The notes: generated by a model from the letters alone, not told the origin. 64,000 bases of DNA from SMWC01 sp964466315 (GCA_964466315.1 CAYXNS010000001.1:62001-126000), one strand, 5' to 3'; counted from the first letter of the stretch, positions 7,207 through 16,260 are shown. Numbers and translations are program-made.

Positions 7207-8536
7207 TCAAAGCGGCCGATCGAGGCAACGCAGCTGGATCGCTTCGGCGATATGCAGCACGGCGACGTCCGCTACTGCGTGGAGATCGGCGATCGTTCTC
7301 GCGACCTTGAGAATCCGCGTGCAGCTTCGAGCGCTGAGCTGCCAGCGCTCGGCGGCTCGAATCAACAGTGGTCGACTCTCCCGATCCAGCCCCACCTCCT
7401 TCCAGAGGCTACGGTCGGCGAGTCGCGCATTGAGTCGCCCGCAGGGCGGGCAAGTTGCCGCTCACGCGCATTGCGTACCGCCAGGGCCGCTTCCGCGCTG
7501 CCGCCGTCGGGCTCGGAGTTGGCGATCCGCGCCAGCGGTACCCGCGATAGTCCGACTTGAAGGTCGAAGCGGTCCAGCAACGGCCCCGAGAGGCGGGATC
7601 GGTAGTATTGCAGGCGCGTTTCCGAGCACCCACATCGATCGCTGCCGTCCCCGAGGTAGCCGCAGGGACAGGGATTCATCGCCGCGACGAGCTGAAAAGC
7701 GGCCGGGAAGCGCGTGGTTTCGCTGGCGCGGGCGACCGTGATGACACCGCTCTCGAGTGGCTCGCGCAGCGCTTCCAATGCACTGCGCTGGAACTCAGGT
7801 AGCTCGTCCAGAAACAGGACGCCGAGATGCACCAGTGAAATCTCTCCGGGCCGTGGGCCGGCTGCCCCCACCGACGAGTGTGACCGACGAGGCGCTGTGA
7901 TGGGGCGCCCTGAACGGCCGTTTCTTCGAGGCGATTTCGTCCGAGGGTCTGGCCGTGGACGTCCGCGAGTTCCGGCGCGCCATTCAGCCCGCATGGTGCT
8001 TCCGCCCGGGGCACCGGTTTCAGTGTCGCGGATCCATCGAGGTGCGCGATGACGTCGGCGAGCTCGCTTACCGGAAGGATCATCGCGTCATCGACGAGAG
8101 CTGCCTCGGGCGCGTTGCCCGCGGGAATGATGACCGCCCGCCCCGCATCTCGCGCCGCGAGTACAGCCGGCAACGCACCCTGTACCGGTCGCAACTCGCC
8201 ACTCAGGGCGAGCTCACCGATAAATTCCGCCTTATCCGTCTGCCAGGAATGACCTTTGTCGGCCATGAGTACGCCGATCGCGATCGCCAAGTCGAAACGG
8301 CCGCCTTCCTTGGGAATGTCGGCAGGGCCTAAATGTGCGGTAATCCGGCTCGGAGGTATGGGGGAGCCCAGTGTCTGCAGCGCAGCGCGCACTCGATCCC
8401 GGCTATCGCGGACCGCGGCGGCTGGCAGGCCCGATATCGTGAATGACGGCAGCCCGCCCGTGAGATAGACTTCGGCGATAACTTCATAGGCATCCATGCC
8501 TCGCTGGCCACGACTGAGTAGACGGGCGAGCGCCAT
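7207..8536 (-). pseudogene. comM: comM/yifB (Mg chelatase-like AAA ATPase), deleted and frameshifted
   Basis: YifB/ComM is a hexameric helicase that extends recombination during natural transformation. The N-terminal Lon-protease-like half is intact from ATG 8536 (GLPSFTISGLPAAAVRDSRDR, GPADIPKEGGRFDLAIAIG) up to APELADVHGQ near base 7950. About 70 codons that should hold the Walker A loop are missing. The sequence resumes two frames away at KKRPFRAPHHSASSVTLVGG, shifts again near 7855 into PRPGEISLVHLGVLFLDELP, and shifts a third time near 7440 into the C-terminal domain (RILKVARTIADLH) ending at 7207. Loss of the P-loop means it cannot be functional as assembled. The single-base shifts could be sequencing errors; the deletion is harder to explain that way. 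Confidence 0.85.
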
Positions 8537-8576
8537 CGCTCAACCGTAGCCCCGACGGGCCGTGCCGAAGCAACAA

Positions 8577-8831
8577 TCAGTCCGACGACTCGTCGAGCGC
8601 GGCGAGACGTGCCTCGAGCGCTTCGAGCTTCTCGCGGGTACGCTCCAATACGGCCACCTGTACGTCGAATTCCTCACGGGTAACGAGGTCCATCTTCTCC
8701 AGCCCCGTCTGTAGCAGCGATTTAAAGTTGCGCTCGAGATCTTCGCCCATTGCCTTGAGATTCTGCGGCACGGCTTCGGCCAACCGCCGGGCTAGATCAT
8801 CGATACCGGGACGATCGGAACTATCGGTCAT
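8577..8831 (-). CDS. ubiK: Ubiquinone biosynthesis accessory factor UbiK (BMFP domain)
   Basis: An 84-residue protein of the membrane fusogenic BMFP family. The N-terminal amphipathic part (DDLARRLAEAVPQNLKAMG) is followed by a C-terminal coiled coil (LERTREKLEALEARLAAL). In E. coli UbiK forms a complex with UbiJ that assists aerobic ubiquinone synthesis; ubiJ is also in this window at about 21.8 kb. The acidic tail DESSD is typical. It sits between the broken comM and the MITE-like palindrome, whose near arm is about 58 bases upstream of the start. Confidence 0.9.
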   Translation of the reverse strand: MTDSSDRPGIDDLARRLAEAVPQNLKAMGEDLERNFKSLLQTGLEKMDLVTREEFDVQVAVLERTREKLEALEARLAALDESSD

Positions 8832-8888
8832 TTGACTATCCTGTCTGTAGGTACGGCGAGGGACACAACCCGAGATTTACGCCAGAAA

Positions 8889-9053
8889 CTAGTGGCCTGC
8901 CCCATAGATAACTTACCCAATTCGCCGTGCCTTATCGCGCCTGACCGCGTTGGGGCTCGTCGCAATAGTCCCGCTATTACTCGTCGCCGCACCTTGCCAG
9001 GCGCGATAAGCCGCAGCCAGATCACGCAAGTTATCTATGGGACAGGCCACTAG
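8889..9053. mobile_element. 165-bp MITE-like palindromic element
   Basis: Terminal inverted repeats of 26 bases lie at 8889-8914 and 9028-9053 and match at 25 positions (CTAGTGGCCTGYCCCATAGA at each outer end). A second, internal pair (CTTATCGCGCCTG and its complement, around 8931-8943 and 8998-9010) makes the whole element fold on itself. The ends begin and finish with CTAG, which may be a 4-bp target duplication. There is no transposase inside, as expected of a miniature inverted-repeat element moved in trans. It lies in the ubiK upstream region. Confidence 0.7.
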
Positions 9054-9197
9054 GTCCATGATACCCGCAATTAGGCATTGGCCGTGACTTAACTTAATCT
9101 AGCCTCCGAGGCGTAGAAAAAGGGCGAACTCAATCACGGGAGGACCGGAATCTGCGGTGCTAGACTGACCGGTATTACCCCGAGGGCACTGGTTATC

Positions 9198-9641
9198 ATG
9201 CGTTCTGGATGGTTCTATCTACTACTGCTGGTCGCGGGTTCTGTGTCGGTCGCAGAGGTCTACCGCTCCGTCGACGCGGACGGTAACGTGACCTATAGCG
9301 ACCGACTGACCGGTGAGGATGCGGAGACGATCTTCATCGATACCGGGGCGGCTACACCTACCCCGGCGGAAACAGCGAGTACCGACGCCGTGCCGACGGA
9401 GGCGGCTGAGACGGTCGATCCGGACGAGGACGATGAGCCGAGCTTCGTCGGGCCGACCGAAGAGGAAATCGCCGCCGAGCGAATGGAGAACTGTGGAATC
9501 GCACTCGATCGACAGGCGCGCTATGTTGCCGCGCACCGTATCTATCGGGGTACTGAAGAAGCGCGGGAGTATCTGAATGATACTGAACTCGATGCGATCC
9601 GTGCTCAGGCCGCTGCTGATGTCGAAGCGTGGTGCAACTGA
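9198..9641 (+). CDS. Exported DUF4124 domain protein
   Basis: A 147-residue protein with a signal peptide (first ~19 residues, ending SVSVA). A DUF4124 module follows (VYRSVDADGNVTYSDRL), a small domain common in proteobacterial envelope proteins. A Pro/Thr/Ala/acidic linker leads to a C-terminal helical part with two cysteines (ENCGIALDRQ and VEAWCN) that could form a disulfide. The gene ends about 64 bases before the algZ start and may be read with it. Function unknown. Confidence 0.8.
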   Translation: MRSGWFYLLLLVAGSVSVAEVYRSVDADGNVTYSDRLTGEDAETIFIDTGAATPTPAETASTDAVPTEAAETVDPDEDDEPSFVGPTEEEIAAERMENCGIALDRQARYVAAHRIYRGTEEAREYLNDTELDAIRAQAAADVEAWCN

Positions 9642-9705
9642 GCCGATCCGCGTCCGCGAATCAGGCGCGGGAGAAACTCCAAATCGGCGTCGCCGCACCA
9701 CCCGC

Positions 9706-10794
9706 ATGAATAACCCAGCCGGGCCGTCGTGGCGACGTATCGCGTTCGATCCCGCGCCAGCGGACGATTTTTTCCTGCCTGATTTCTGTGCGCCGAGAAT
9801 GGTGCTTGCGATCGTACTCGTCCTTGAGTTACTGGCGCTGACATTCGCGTTGGCACGGCCCGGTGGTACGGCCTTTCTAACCGAACTGGCTCGAATCTCT
9901 CTGTTCATGCAGTGGCTCGGACTGACTGGTACAGCCGTGCTCTGCTATAGCCGCCGCTGGCTCGCCCGGTTCTCGGTACCTGTCGCCGTACTCACGGCGT
10001 TTGCGTTGCTGACGGCGAATGTCGTCATACTGTCCGAGGCCGCGTTCCTGCTCGGGCGCAATCTGAGCGAGCGGGGCATCAGCGGCAATCTTTTCCCCGA
10101 GTCCCACTGGGCGTTCCTGCTTCGAAACGTGGGTATCACGACTATCGTCACGGCGATGTTACTGCGCTATTTCTTTGTCGCCCATCAGTGGAGCTTGCAT
10201 GTGCGCGCGGAAGCACGCGCGCGCATTCACGCATTGCAGGCACGTATCCGGCCGCATTTCTTCTTCAACAGCATGAACACGATCGCGTCGTTGACGCGCA
10301 GTAACCCGAGCCGCGCCGAAGACGCCGTCGCCGATCTCGCGGATCTATTTCGAGCGACGATGAAGGATTCGGAAGAGCCTTCGCACATGAGCGAAGAACT
10401 GGAATTATGCAGAACTTATCTCAGGATCGAGGCACTCAGACTAGGCGACCGCCTCGTCGTCGAGTGGCAACTGGGCGATGCGCTAATGTCCGCTATCGTG
10501 CCCAGTCTTACTATCCAACCGCTGCTGGAGAATGCGATACACCACGGGATCGAACCCCTCGACGGCGGTGGGAAGGTTGTCGTCGCCGGCAGACTAAGCC
10601 GCGGTGATGTTGAGATCACCGTCACGAATTCGGTCACCGACACGACCGGGCGATATATCCGGCCCGGAAACCGACTGGCTCTTGAAAATATCCGCGAGCG
10701 CCTCAGTCTCGCCTACGGCGAACGTGGCCGCGTGGACGTAAGCGAGGAGGAGGGATGCTACACCGTGACGCTCAGGTTTCCCTTCGAGGAATGA
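9706..10794 (+). CDS. algZ: Sensor histidine kinase AlgZ/FimS (LytS family)
   Basis: Membrane sensor of a LytTR-type two-component system. It opens with the AlgZ-typical FFLPDFCAPRMVLAIV and four transmembrane helices. A His_kinase module follows with the phosphoacceptor region RPHFFFNSMN (H184), then an ATP-binding domain with an N-box (LLENAIHHGIEP) and GNRLALENIRERL. ATG 9706 is preferred over more upstream codons because the AlgZ homology begins there. It overlaps algR by 4 bases. In Pseudomonas, FimS/AlgR controls alginate and type IV pilus function; the pilMNOPQ operon is 40 kb away in this window. Confidence 0.88.
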   Translation: MNNPAGPSWRRIAFDPAPADDFFLPDFCAPRMVLAIVLVLELLALTFALARPGGTAFLTELARISLFMQWLGLTGTAVLCYSRRWLARFSVPVAVLTAFALLTANVVILSEAAFLLGRNLSERGISGNLFPESHWAFLLRNVGITTIVTAMLLRYFFVAHQWSLHVRAEARARIHALQARIRPHFFFNSMNTIASLTRSNPSRAEDAVADLADLFRATMKDSEEPSHMSEELELCRTYLRIEALRLGDRLVVEWQLGDALMSAIVPSLTIQPLLENAIHHGIEPLDGGGKVVVAGRLSRGDVEITVTNSVTDTTGRYIRPGNRLALENIRERLSLAYGERGRVDVSEEEGCYTVTLRFPFEE

Positions 10795-11540
10795 CCGAGC
10801 CTGAACTACGCGTGTTGATAGTGGACGATGAGCCGCATGCACGCGAGCGTCTCGCGCATCTTCTCGGCGAGTTGCCCAACTGCGATGTCGTTGGACAATG
10901 CGGTACCGGGATTGAAGCGCTGAATCAGGTCGGTGAGCTGGAGCCCTCCGTCGTCTTGCTCGACATTCGCATGCCGGGCATGAGCGGGATCGAGACCGCC
11001 CGCCACCTCTCGGCGCTGCCAGACTCGCCAGCCGTAGTCTTCACGACGGCATATGATGAGTACGCGATGGACGCCTTCGACGCCCAAGCCGTGGGATATC
11101 TGCTGAAGCCGGTGCGCAAGGAACGTCTCGAGCGAGCTCTGCTTCAGGCTGGCCGGTTGTCCGTATCGCAACTGAAACTCGTCGCCGCCAGCGAACAGGA
11201 AGTCGCACAACGGCAACACATCGCCATACGCGCGCGCGACGAACTCAGGTTGATCCCCGTCAAAGATATTCTGTTTTTTTGCGCCGATCAGAAATATGTC
11301 AGCGTCCATCACGACGGGGGCGAGGACTTGATCGACGAGTCGTTGACCGAGCTTGCTGACGAATTCGCGCCGGAGTTTTCCCGCGTTCATCGCAGTACTC
11401 TCGTGTCCGTCAGCCATGTCGAGGCATTGGAGCGGGATCGGGAGGGCCGGCATTTCGTGCGTATCCGTGGCCGCGACGAGCTGCTGCCGGTGGGTCGGCG
11501 TCAAGTCGGCGATCTCAAGCGCCTCTTAACGGCGCGCTAG
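10791..11540 (+). CDS. algR: LytTR-family response regulator AlgR
   Basis: DNA-binding partner of AlgZ, 249 residues. The receiver domain carries the acidic pair VDDE, phosphoacceptor D58 (VVLLDIRMPG) and the conserved Lys in YLLKPVRKERL. The C-terminal LytTR domain follows (IPVKDILFFCADQKYVSVH, FSRVHRSTLVSVSHVEAL, LPVGRRQ). The start is the ATG that overlaps the algZ stop (ATGA). Downstream there are only about 70 bases before hemX, where many gammaproteobacteria have hemC and hemD. Confidence 0.92.
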   Translation: MTEPELRVLIVDDEPHARERLAHLLGELPNCDVVGQCGTGIEALNQVGELEPSVVLLDIRMPGMSGIETARHLSALPDSPAVVFTTAYDEYAMDAFDAQAVGYLLKPVRKERLERALLQAGRLSVSQLKLVAASEQEVAQRQHIAIRARDELRLIPVKDILFFCADQKYVSVHHDGGEDLIDESLTELADEFAPEFSRVHRSTLVSVSHVEALERDREGRHFVRIRGRDELLPVGRRQVGDLKRLLTAR

Positions 11541-11613
11541 CGCTTGCCATTTGGCTTAAGACTGGAGCCGTGTGGTAAAAAGAGTGTTCCAGTCAACCCT
11601 TGAACGTAGATCC

Positions 11614-12735
11614 ATGAGTAAGCTCGACACGCCAGACGACGACGGGCAACCTGTCGCAGAGACCGCCGAGGCCTCGCCAGAGGAGTCGAAAGCCACTACG
11701 GCCGGAGCGCCTGAGCCCGCAACGCCACGACGCCGTGGTCCGTATCTCGCGAGTGGGCTGGCGCTGATCTGCGCCTTCTGTGCCGCCGCCGCCGGCTTCC
11801 TCTGGTGGCAATACCGGCAGTTTTACGTAGGCCTCGATCAGGCAGATACCGAAGCGGTCGTTTCGCTTCAGGCCGTTCGAGCGAGCGTCCGGGCGCTCGA
11901 GGATCGACTCGCGGATCTCTCGGCGGAGAATGAGACGACGCGTGGACTAGCGGCGGGCCTCGGCGAGCGCGTCGACGTACTGCCAGGACGGTTCCTCGAC
12001 CTTGAGGAGCGACTGAACGCGGCTCAGGGCGTTTCGGACGACGCTCGCCGTAGCTGGCTCCGCGCCGAAGCGGAGTACTACCTGACCGTTGCCAACGCGG
12101 AGCTCAATCTGTCGGGACGCTGGGAGAACGCGGAGCGCGCGCTGGGGCTGGCTGACGATAAATTATTGGAACTCGCCAACCCTGCGTTTGCCGGCGTGCG
12201 TGAGCGCATCGCCGCGGAATTCCTGGCGCTGCGTGCCGTGCGTCTGCCGGACATAGAAGGACACAGTTTCAGTTTGAGCAGGCTGGCAGAGGCGGGCCGC
12301 ACGTTGCCCATGCGATCGATTCCGCCGGGTGTCTACGAGACGGCGAACGACGCCCCCGAGGAGGAGGTGTCGGGTTTCGCAAGGGTCTGGCAGAGCTTGA
12401 AGAGCGCCATCGTGGGAATGGTCAGTATCGAGCGGCGCGATGATGCGGTCGTGCGTTCACTGTCCGCGGAAGAACAGGCATTGGTGCGCCAGCAGCTCGA
12501 ACTGGAACTCGTTCTCGCGCGCCTCGGCCTGGTCAGAGGCCAACGCGAAGTCTTTCAGCAGAGTCTTAGCGCAGCAACGGCGCTGCTGGAGCGGCACTAC
12601 GACACCACTGCAGTCTCTGTCGAGAGTTCCATCGCACTTCTCGTGGAGCTCGTCGACCTCGACATCGCCCCGGCGCGGCCAGATATCAGTGGCTCGCTGA
12701 CTCTCCTGCGCAGCCTCGGCGACAGAGGCGGCTGA
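11614..12735 (+). CDS. hemX: HemX family membrane protein
   Basis: A 373-residue inner-membrane protein. A Pro/Ala/Glu-rich cytoplasmic N-terminus leads to one transmembrane helix (around YLASGLALICAFCAAAAGF), then a periplasmic coiled coil (SVRALEDRLADLSAENE) and a helical C-terminal domain. Annotated in databases as uroporphyrinogen-III C-methyltransferase-like, but the methyltransferase catalytic domain is absent; its real role is unclear. The start at ATG 11614 gives the usual short N-terminus; an in-frame GTG lies at 11572. It ends in a TGATG overlap with hemY. Confidence 0.85.
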   Translation: MSKLDTPDDDGQPVAETAEASPEESKATTAGAPEPATPRRRGPYLASGLALICAFCAAAAGFLWWQYRQFYVGLDQADTEAVVSLQAVRASVRALEDRLADLSAENETTRGLAAGLGERVDVLPGRFLDLEERLNAAQGVSDDARRSWLRAEAEYYLTVANAELNLSGRWENAERALGLADDKLLELANPAFAGVRERIAAEFLALRAVRLPDIEGHSFSLSRLAEAGRTLPMRSIPPGVYETANDAPEEEVSGFARVWQSLKSAIVGMVSIERRDDAVVRSLSAEEQALVRQQLELELVLARLGLVRGQREVFQQSLSAATALLERHYDTTAVSVESSIALLVELVDLDIAPARPDISGSLTLLRSLGDRGG

Positions 12736-13937
12736 TGCGCGTCGGACTCTGGGGAATGGCGGCCGTTTTTCTGGGCGCATTCGCCGCTCACTTCCTTCTC
12801 CGCGACCGCGGCTATGTGCTGATCAACTTCGCGGGTTACGCGGTCGAGATGTCGGTCCCCGCTCTCGTCGTCCTGTTGGTCGCTGCTTACGCTGGTATTC
12901 GCGCCTTGTTCGCGCTGTGGCGAGCGCCGCGACGGCTCGGCAAGGCGCTGGCCGCAGAGGGAGACTGGACCAAAGGCGAGCGCTTGTTGACGCAAGGCTT
13001 AAAGGGTACTGATGCGCCGCTGATCAACTATCTGATGGCCGCGCGCGCCGCGCAGCTCCAGGGATCCAAAGAACGGCGGGACGATTGGCTCAAGTTGGCC
13101 TACGAGGAATTACCGAATGCCGAGACGGCGGTCCTCCTGACTCAAGCCGAGTTGCAGCTCGAGCACACTGAGTATGAACGCGCGCTTGCAACCCTGAATC
13201 GCATTCAGGAGTCGCATCCCGATCATCCGGTTGCACTCGGGCTGCTCGCGAAGACGCATCGTGCACTGGAAGACTGGGATCGGCTCATCGATCTGCTGCC
13301 GGCCCTCGGTACGGCGAAGCTCGATTCTGACGATCGCGAGCGACTGACGGCTGAGGCACTTGTGGTCTTCAATGCACGTACCGATCTGACGTATGAGGAC
13401 TTGGAGCGGCTCTGGTCCCAGCTACCCGCGAAGTTACGCGATGCCTCTCGCCTCATTGCGCTTCACGCTACCGCCCTGAATTCTCTCGGTCACGGCGATC
13501 AGGCCGCGCGCGAGATTCGGAGCGCACTGAAGAAAGACTGGCACGAGGATCTCATCATCGCCTTCGGCCGGATCGAGGCCAAGGAACCCGCAAAGCAGTT
13601 GAAGCAGGCCGAGAAATGGCTCAAGGCGCACGCCGAGGACGGCGCGTTGCTGTTAACGGCGGCGCGGTTGTGCATGGCCGTTGAGCTATGGGGCAAGGCG
13701 CGCAGCTATCTGGAGTCGAGCCTTGCGATGGGGCCACGTACGGATTCTTTCGCGCTGTATGGCCGGCTCTTGAAACAGCTTGGTGAGGATGAAGGTGCTG
13801 CGCTCGCGTTCCGCTCGGGCCTGGCCCTGGTTGCGGGCGCGGTAGACGAAGTGCCGGCACTGGACGCGCCGCCACGCGTAGCAGAATCTGCGGAGGATTC
13901 GGCGGACGAGTCTACTGACGAGGACGAGAGCGCCTAG
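12735..13937 (+). CDS. hemY: HemY family TPR membrane protein
   Basis: A 400-residue inner-membrane protein of the proteobacterial HemY type, unrelated to Bacillus HemY oxidase. Two N-terminal transmembrane helices (residues ~4-22 and ~38-60) surround the HemY_N signature. A long run of TPR-like helical repeats follows (ALATLNRIQESHPDHPVALG). The tail is acidic and low-complexity (AESAEDSADESTDEDESA). Start overlaps hemX by one base, implying translational coupling. The last 26 bases overlap the convergent parA gene. Confidence 0.88.
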   Translation: MRVGLWGMAAVFLGAFAAHFLLRDRGYVLINFAGYAVEMSVPALVVLLVAAYAGIRALFALWRAPRRLGKALAAEGDWTKGERLLTQGLKGTDAPLINYLMAARAAQLQGSKERRDDWLKLAYEELPNAETAVLLTQAELQLEHTEYERALATLNRIQESHPDHPVALGLLAKTHRALEDWDRLIDLLPALGTAKLDSDDRERLTAEALVVFNARTDLTYEDLERLWSQLPAKLRDASRLIALHATALNSLGHGDQAAREIRSALKKDWHEDLIIAFGRIEAKEPAKQLKQAEKWLKAHAEDGALLLTAARLCMAVELWGKARSYLESSLAMGPRTDSFALYGRLLKQLGEDEGAALAFRSGLALVAGAVDEVPALDAPPRVAESAEDSADESTDEDESA

Positions 13938-14556
13938 AATCGAGCCATTCGATGATCGGTTCCCACTGCTCCCAGTCGGGCCAAGCGAGATAGAATGGCA
14001 GTTCATGGATGCCGAGGCCGCGCTGATAGGCACGGATGTAATTCTGCGCTTCGCGCAACGCCGCCACATAAGGCACCTTAACTTTCTCGAGATATTCGTC
14101 GAGCTCGTCGAAAATCAGCGTGTTCTCCTTGATGCGGTTGGCGACGAGGCCGACCTTGGCACGGCGGGCCGCAACCTTGCCGCGGCTCAGTAGCTCGGCG
14201 ACGAAGTCGCCGGCAGCGTTGATGTCGATCGGCGACGGCATTACCGGAACGATGACGGTTTCGGCATGGCGGACGAGGTCAGTCAGTTCCGGCCCATGGG
14301 ACCGCGCTGGGGCATCAATGATCACGTAGTCGGCGTTGCGGGGAATATGTTTCAAGCCTTCGTCGTAGCCGGCAAGACCGACGATCGACGCAGCCGTCTC
14401 CGGGCGCTCGTCCAGCCAGCTCAATGCCGAGCCCTGCGGATCGTAATCGGCGAGGGCCGTCGTGTAGCCTTCGGATGCATAATACGCGGCGAGATTGGTC
14501 GCAATCGTGCTCTTACCGCATCCGCCTTTGGAGTTGGTGATTAGAATGTGCCGCAT
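13912..14556 (-). CDS. Stand-alone ParA/MinD-type ATPase
   Basis: A 214-residue deviant Walker ATPase. The Walker A is SKGGCGKST (residues 9-17, with the signature Lys), then YDPQGSALSWLDER (Walker A') and YVIIDAPARSHG (Walker B). It is short, has no helix-turn-helix N-terminus, and has no ParB or parS-like repeat beside it. This fits the orphan chromosomal ParA proteins that position cargo, or a plasmid-derived relic. The cargo is not evident from its neighbours. It converges on hemY with 26 bp of coding overlap. Confidence 0.85.
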   Translation of the reverse strand: MRHILITNSKGGCGKSTIATNLAAYYASEGYTTALADYDPQGSALSWLDERPETAASIVGLAGYDEGLKHIPRNADYVIIDAPARSHGPELTDLVRHAETVIVPVMPSPIDINAAGDFVAELLSRGKVAARRAKVGLVANRIKENTLIFDELDEYLEKVKVPYVAALREAQNYIRAYQRGLGIHELPFYLAWPDWEQWEPIIEWLDSRRSRPRQ

Positions 14557-14686
14557 AGTCTTTCCGAGCCTAAGTGAGCGATTTCGTGGTTGTTTTAATG
14601 AGCCGGTACGAGGCAGCTAAAGTAGCAGCATTATGACAAATGTCCAATCGTGCCCCCGCTATCGTCGTCGTCCGACTCAGTTATCG

Positions 14687-16180
14687 TCAGTCGAATCCAA
14701 TCTCGGCCCAGAGTTCGTCGACGCGTTTGGCGATGTCGGTATTCATGCGAATCGGCTTGCCCCACTGTCGCTCAGTTTCCGCAGGCCATTTGTTGGTCGC
14801 GTCGAGGCCCAGTTTAGAGCCGAGTCCGGCAACCGGTGAGGCAAAGTCGAGATAGTCGATAGGCGTCGACTCCACGAGCTGCATGTCACGCGCCGGATCC
14901 ATCCGGGTACTCATCGCCCAAACCACGTCGGGCCAGTTGCGAGCGTCGATATCGTCGTCGACGACGATGACGAACTTCGTGTACATGAATTGCCGCAAAT
15001 ACGACCAAATTCCGAACATGATGCGCCGCGCGTGCCCGGGGTATTGCTTGCGAATACTAACGACCGCCACGCGATAGGAGCACGCTTCGCTCGGCAGGAA
15101 AAAGTCTACGATCTCCGGGTATTGCGTTTTGAGTATCGGGACGAAGACGTCGTTGAGTGCGAGCCCGAGAACGGACGGCTCATCGGGCGGCCGGCCGGTG
15201 TAGGTCGTGTGATAAATCGGGTCGTTACGGTGCGTGATTTTATCCACCGTCATGACCGGGAAGGTCTCGGTCTCGTTGTAGTAACCAGTGTGATCGCCGA
15301 AAGGTCCTTCCACTGCGGTATCGCCGGGTGTGATATGCCCCTCGAGCGTGATCTCGGCGCTCGCGGGTACCGAGAGCGAGGAATCCAGGCAGGTCGTGAG
15401 CTGGGTCCGGGCACCGCGCAGCAAGCCTGCGAACGCATACTCCGATATCGTGTCCGGGATCGGAGTGACTGCAGCCAGAAGGGTTGCCGGGTCGGCGCCG
15501 ATCGAGACTGCGACCGGAAACGGATCCTCGGGATGGGCAGAGCACCAGGCGCTATAATCCGTCGCGCCGCCCCGATGCGGGAGCCAACGCATGATGACGC
15601 GATTTCGGTCAACGACCTGCTGCCGGTAGACGCCGAGGTTCTGCCTCTCCGACAGCGGGCCGCGCGTGGTCGTCAGGCCCCAGGTGATGAGCGGTCCGGC
15701 ATCGTCCGGCCAGCAGGTCTGAATCGGCCACATGCCGAGATCGACGTCTTTGCCTTCGATAACCACATCCTGGCACAGCCCCGTCCGCGAAGTTCGTGGA
15801 GCCATCTTCAGAATCTCCTTGACGAGCGGTAGTTTCTGCCAGGCATCACCGAGGCCTTTCGGCGGTTCGGGCGCCTTGAGCGCTGCCAGCAGCGTTCCGA
15901 GGCGCTGAAAACCTGAAGGTCCCGTCGTGCCCAGCGCGGCCGCGATGCGGCCCGCCGTGCCGAAGAGGTTCGCGAGTATCGGGACGTTACCGTCGCTGGG
16001 ACGCGTGAATAAGAGCGCGGGACCACTCCGGGACAGCGTGCGGCGGCAGATCTCCGTGAGTTCAAGCGACGGGCTCACGGGCACATCGATCTGTTTAAGC
16101 TCACCGTCGGCCTCGAGCGCATCCAGGAACTCGCGCAGATCCTCGAACTTCACAGCAGGTTTAGGCCAGGGTGAATCCAC
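14687..16180 (-). CDS. ubiD: 4-hydroxy-3-polyprenylbenzoate decarboxylase UbiD
   Basis: Prenylated-FMN-dependent decarboxylase of ubiquinone synthesis. The 497-residue length is right for the family. Motifs: DLGMWPIQTCWPDDAG, SIGADPATLLAAVTPIPD, and VEGPFGDHTGYY, which contains the conserved acidic active-site segment. ATG 16180 is possible, but a GTG nine codons in (16153) starts the protein at KFEDLREFL, matching the usual UbiD N-terminus. The flavin prenyltransferase UbiX it depends on is not in the window. Transcribed alone, divergent from dapF. Confidence 0.93.
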   Translation of the reverse strand: MDSPWPKPAVKFEDLREFLDALEADGELKQIDVPVSPSLELTEICRRTLSRSGPALLFTRPSDGNVPILANLFGTAGRIAAALGTTGPSGFQRLGTLLAALKAPEPPKGLGDAWQKLPLVKEILKMAPRTSRTGLCQDVVIEGKDVDLGMWPIQTCWPDDAGPLITWGLTTTRGPLSERQNLGVYRQQVVDRNRVIMRWLPHRGGATDYSAWCSAHPEDPFPVAVSIGADPATLLAAVTPIPDTISEYAFAGLLRGARTQLTTCLDSSLSVPASAEITLEGHITPGDTAVEGPFGDHTGYYNETETFPVMTVDKITHRNDPIYHTTYTGRPPDEPSVLGLALNDVFVPILKTQYPEIVDFFLPSEACSYRVAVVSIRKQYPGHARRIMFGIWSYLRQFMYTKFVIVVDDDIDARNWPDVVWAMSTRMDPARDMQLVESTPIDYLDFASPVAGLGSKLGLDATNKWPAETERQWGKPIRMNTDIAKRVDELWAEIGFD

Positions 16181-16260
16181 TATAATCTCATCCGCGGCTC
16201 AAGCCTCTGGCTTAGCCATTAAGGGGTGTCCGTTGTAGGGGCCGATCACGTTAACCTTCC

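Noticed and set aside
13912..14556. ParA as evidence for a plasmid or integrated plasmid
   Set aside because: No ParB, replication gene, parS cluster or composition change; surrounded by core chromosomal genes.
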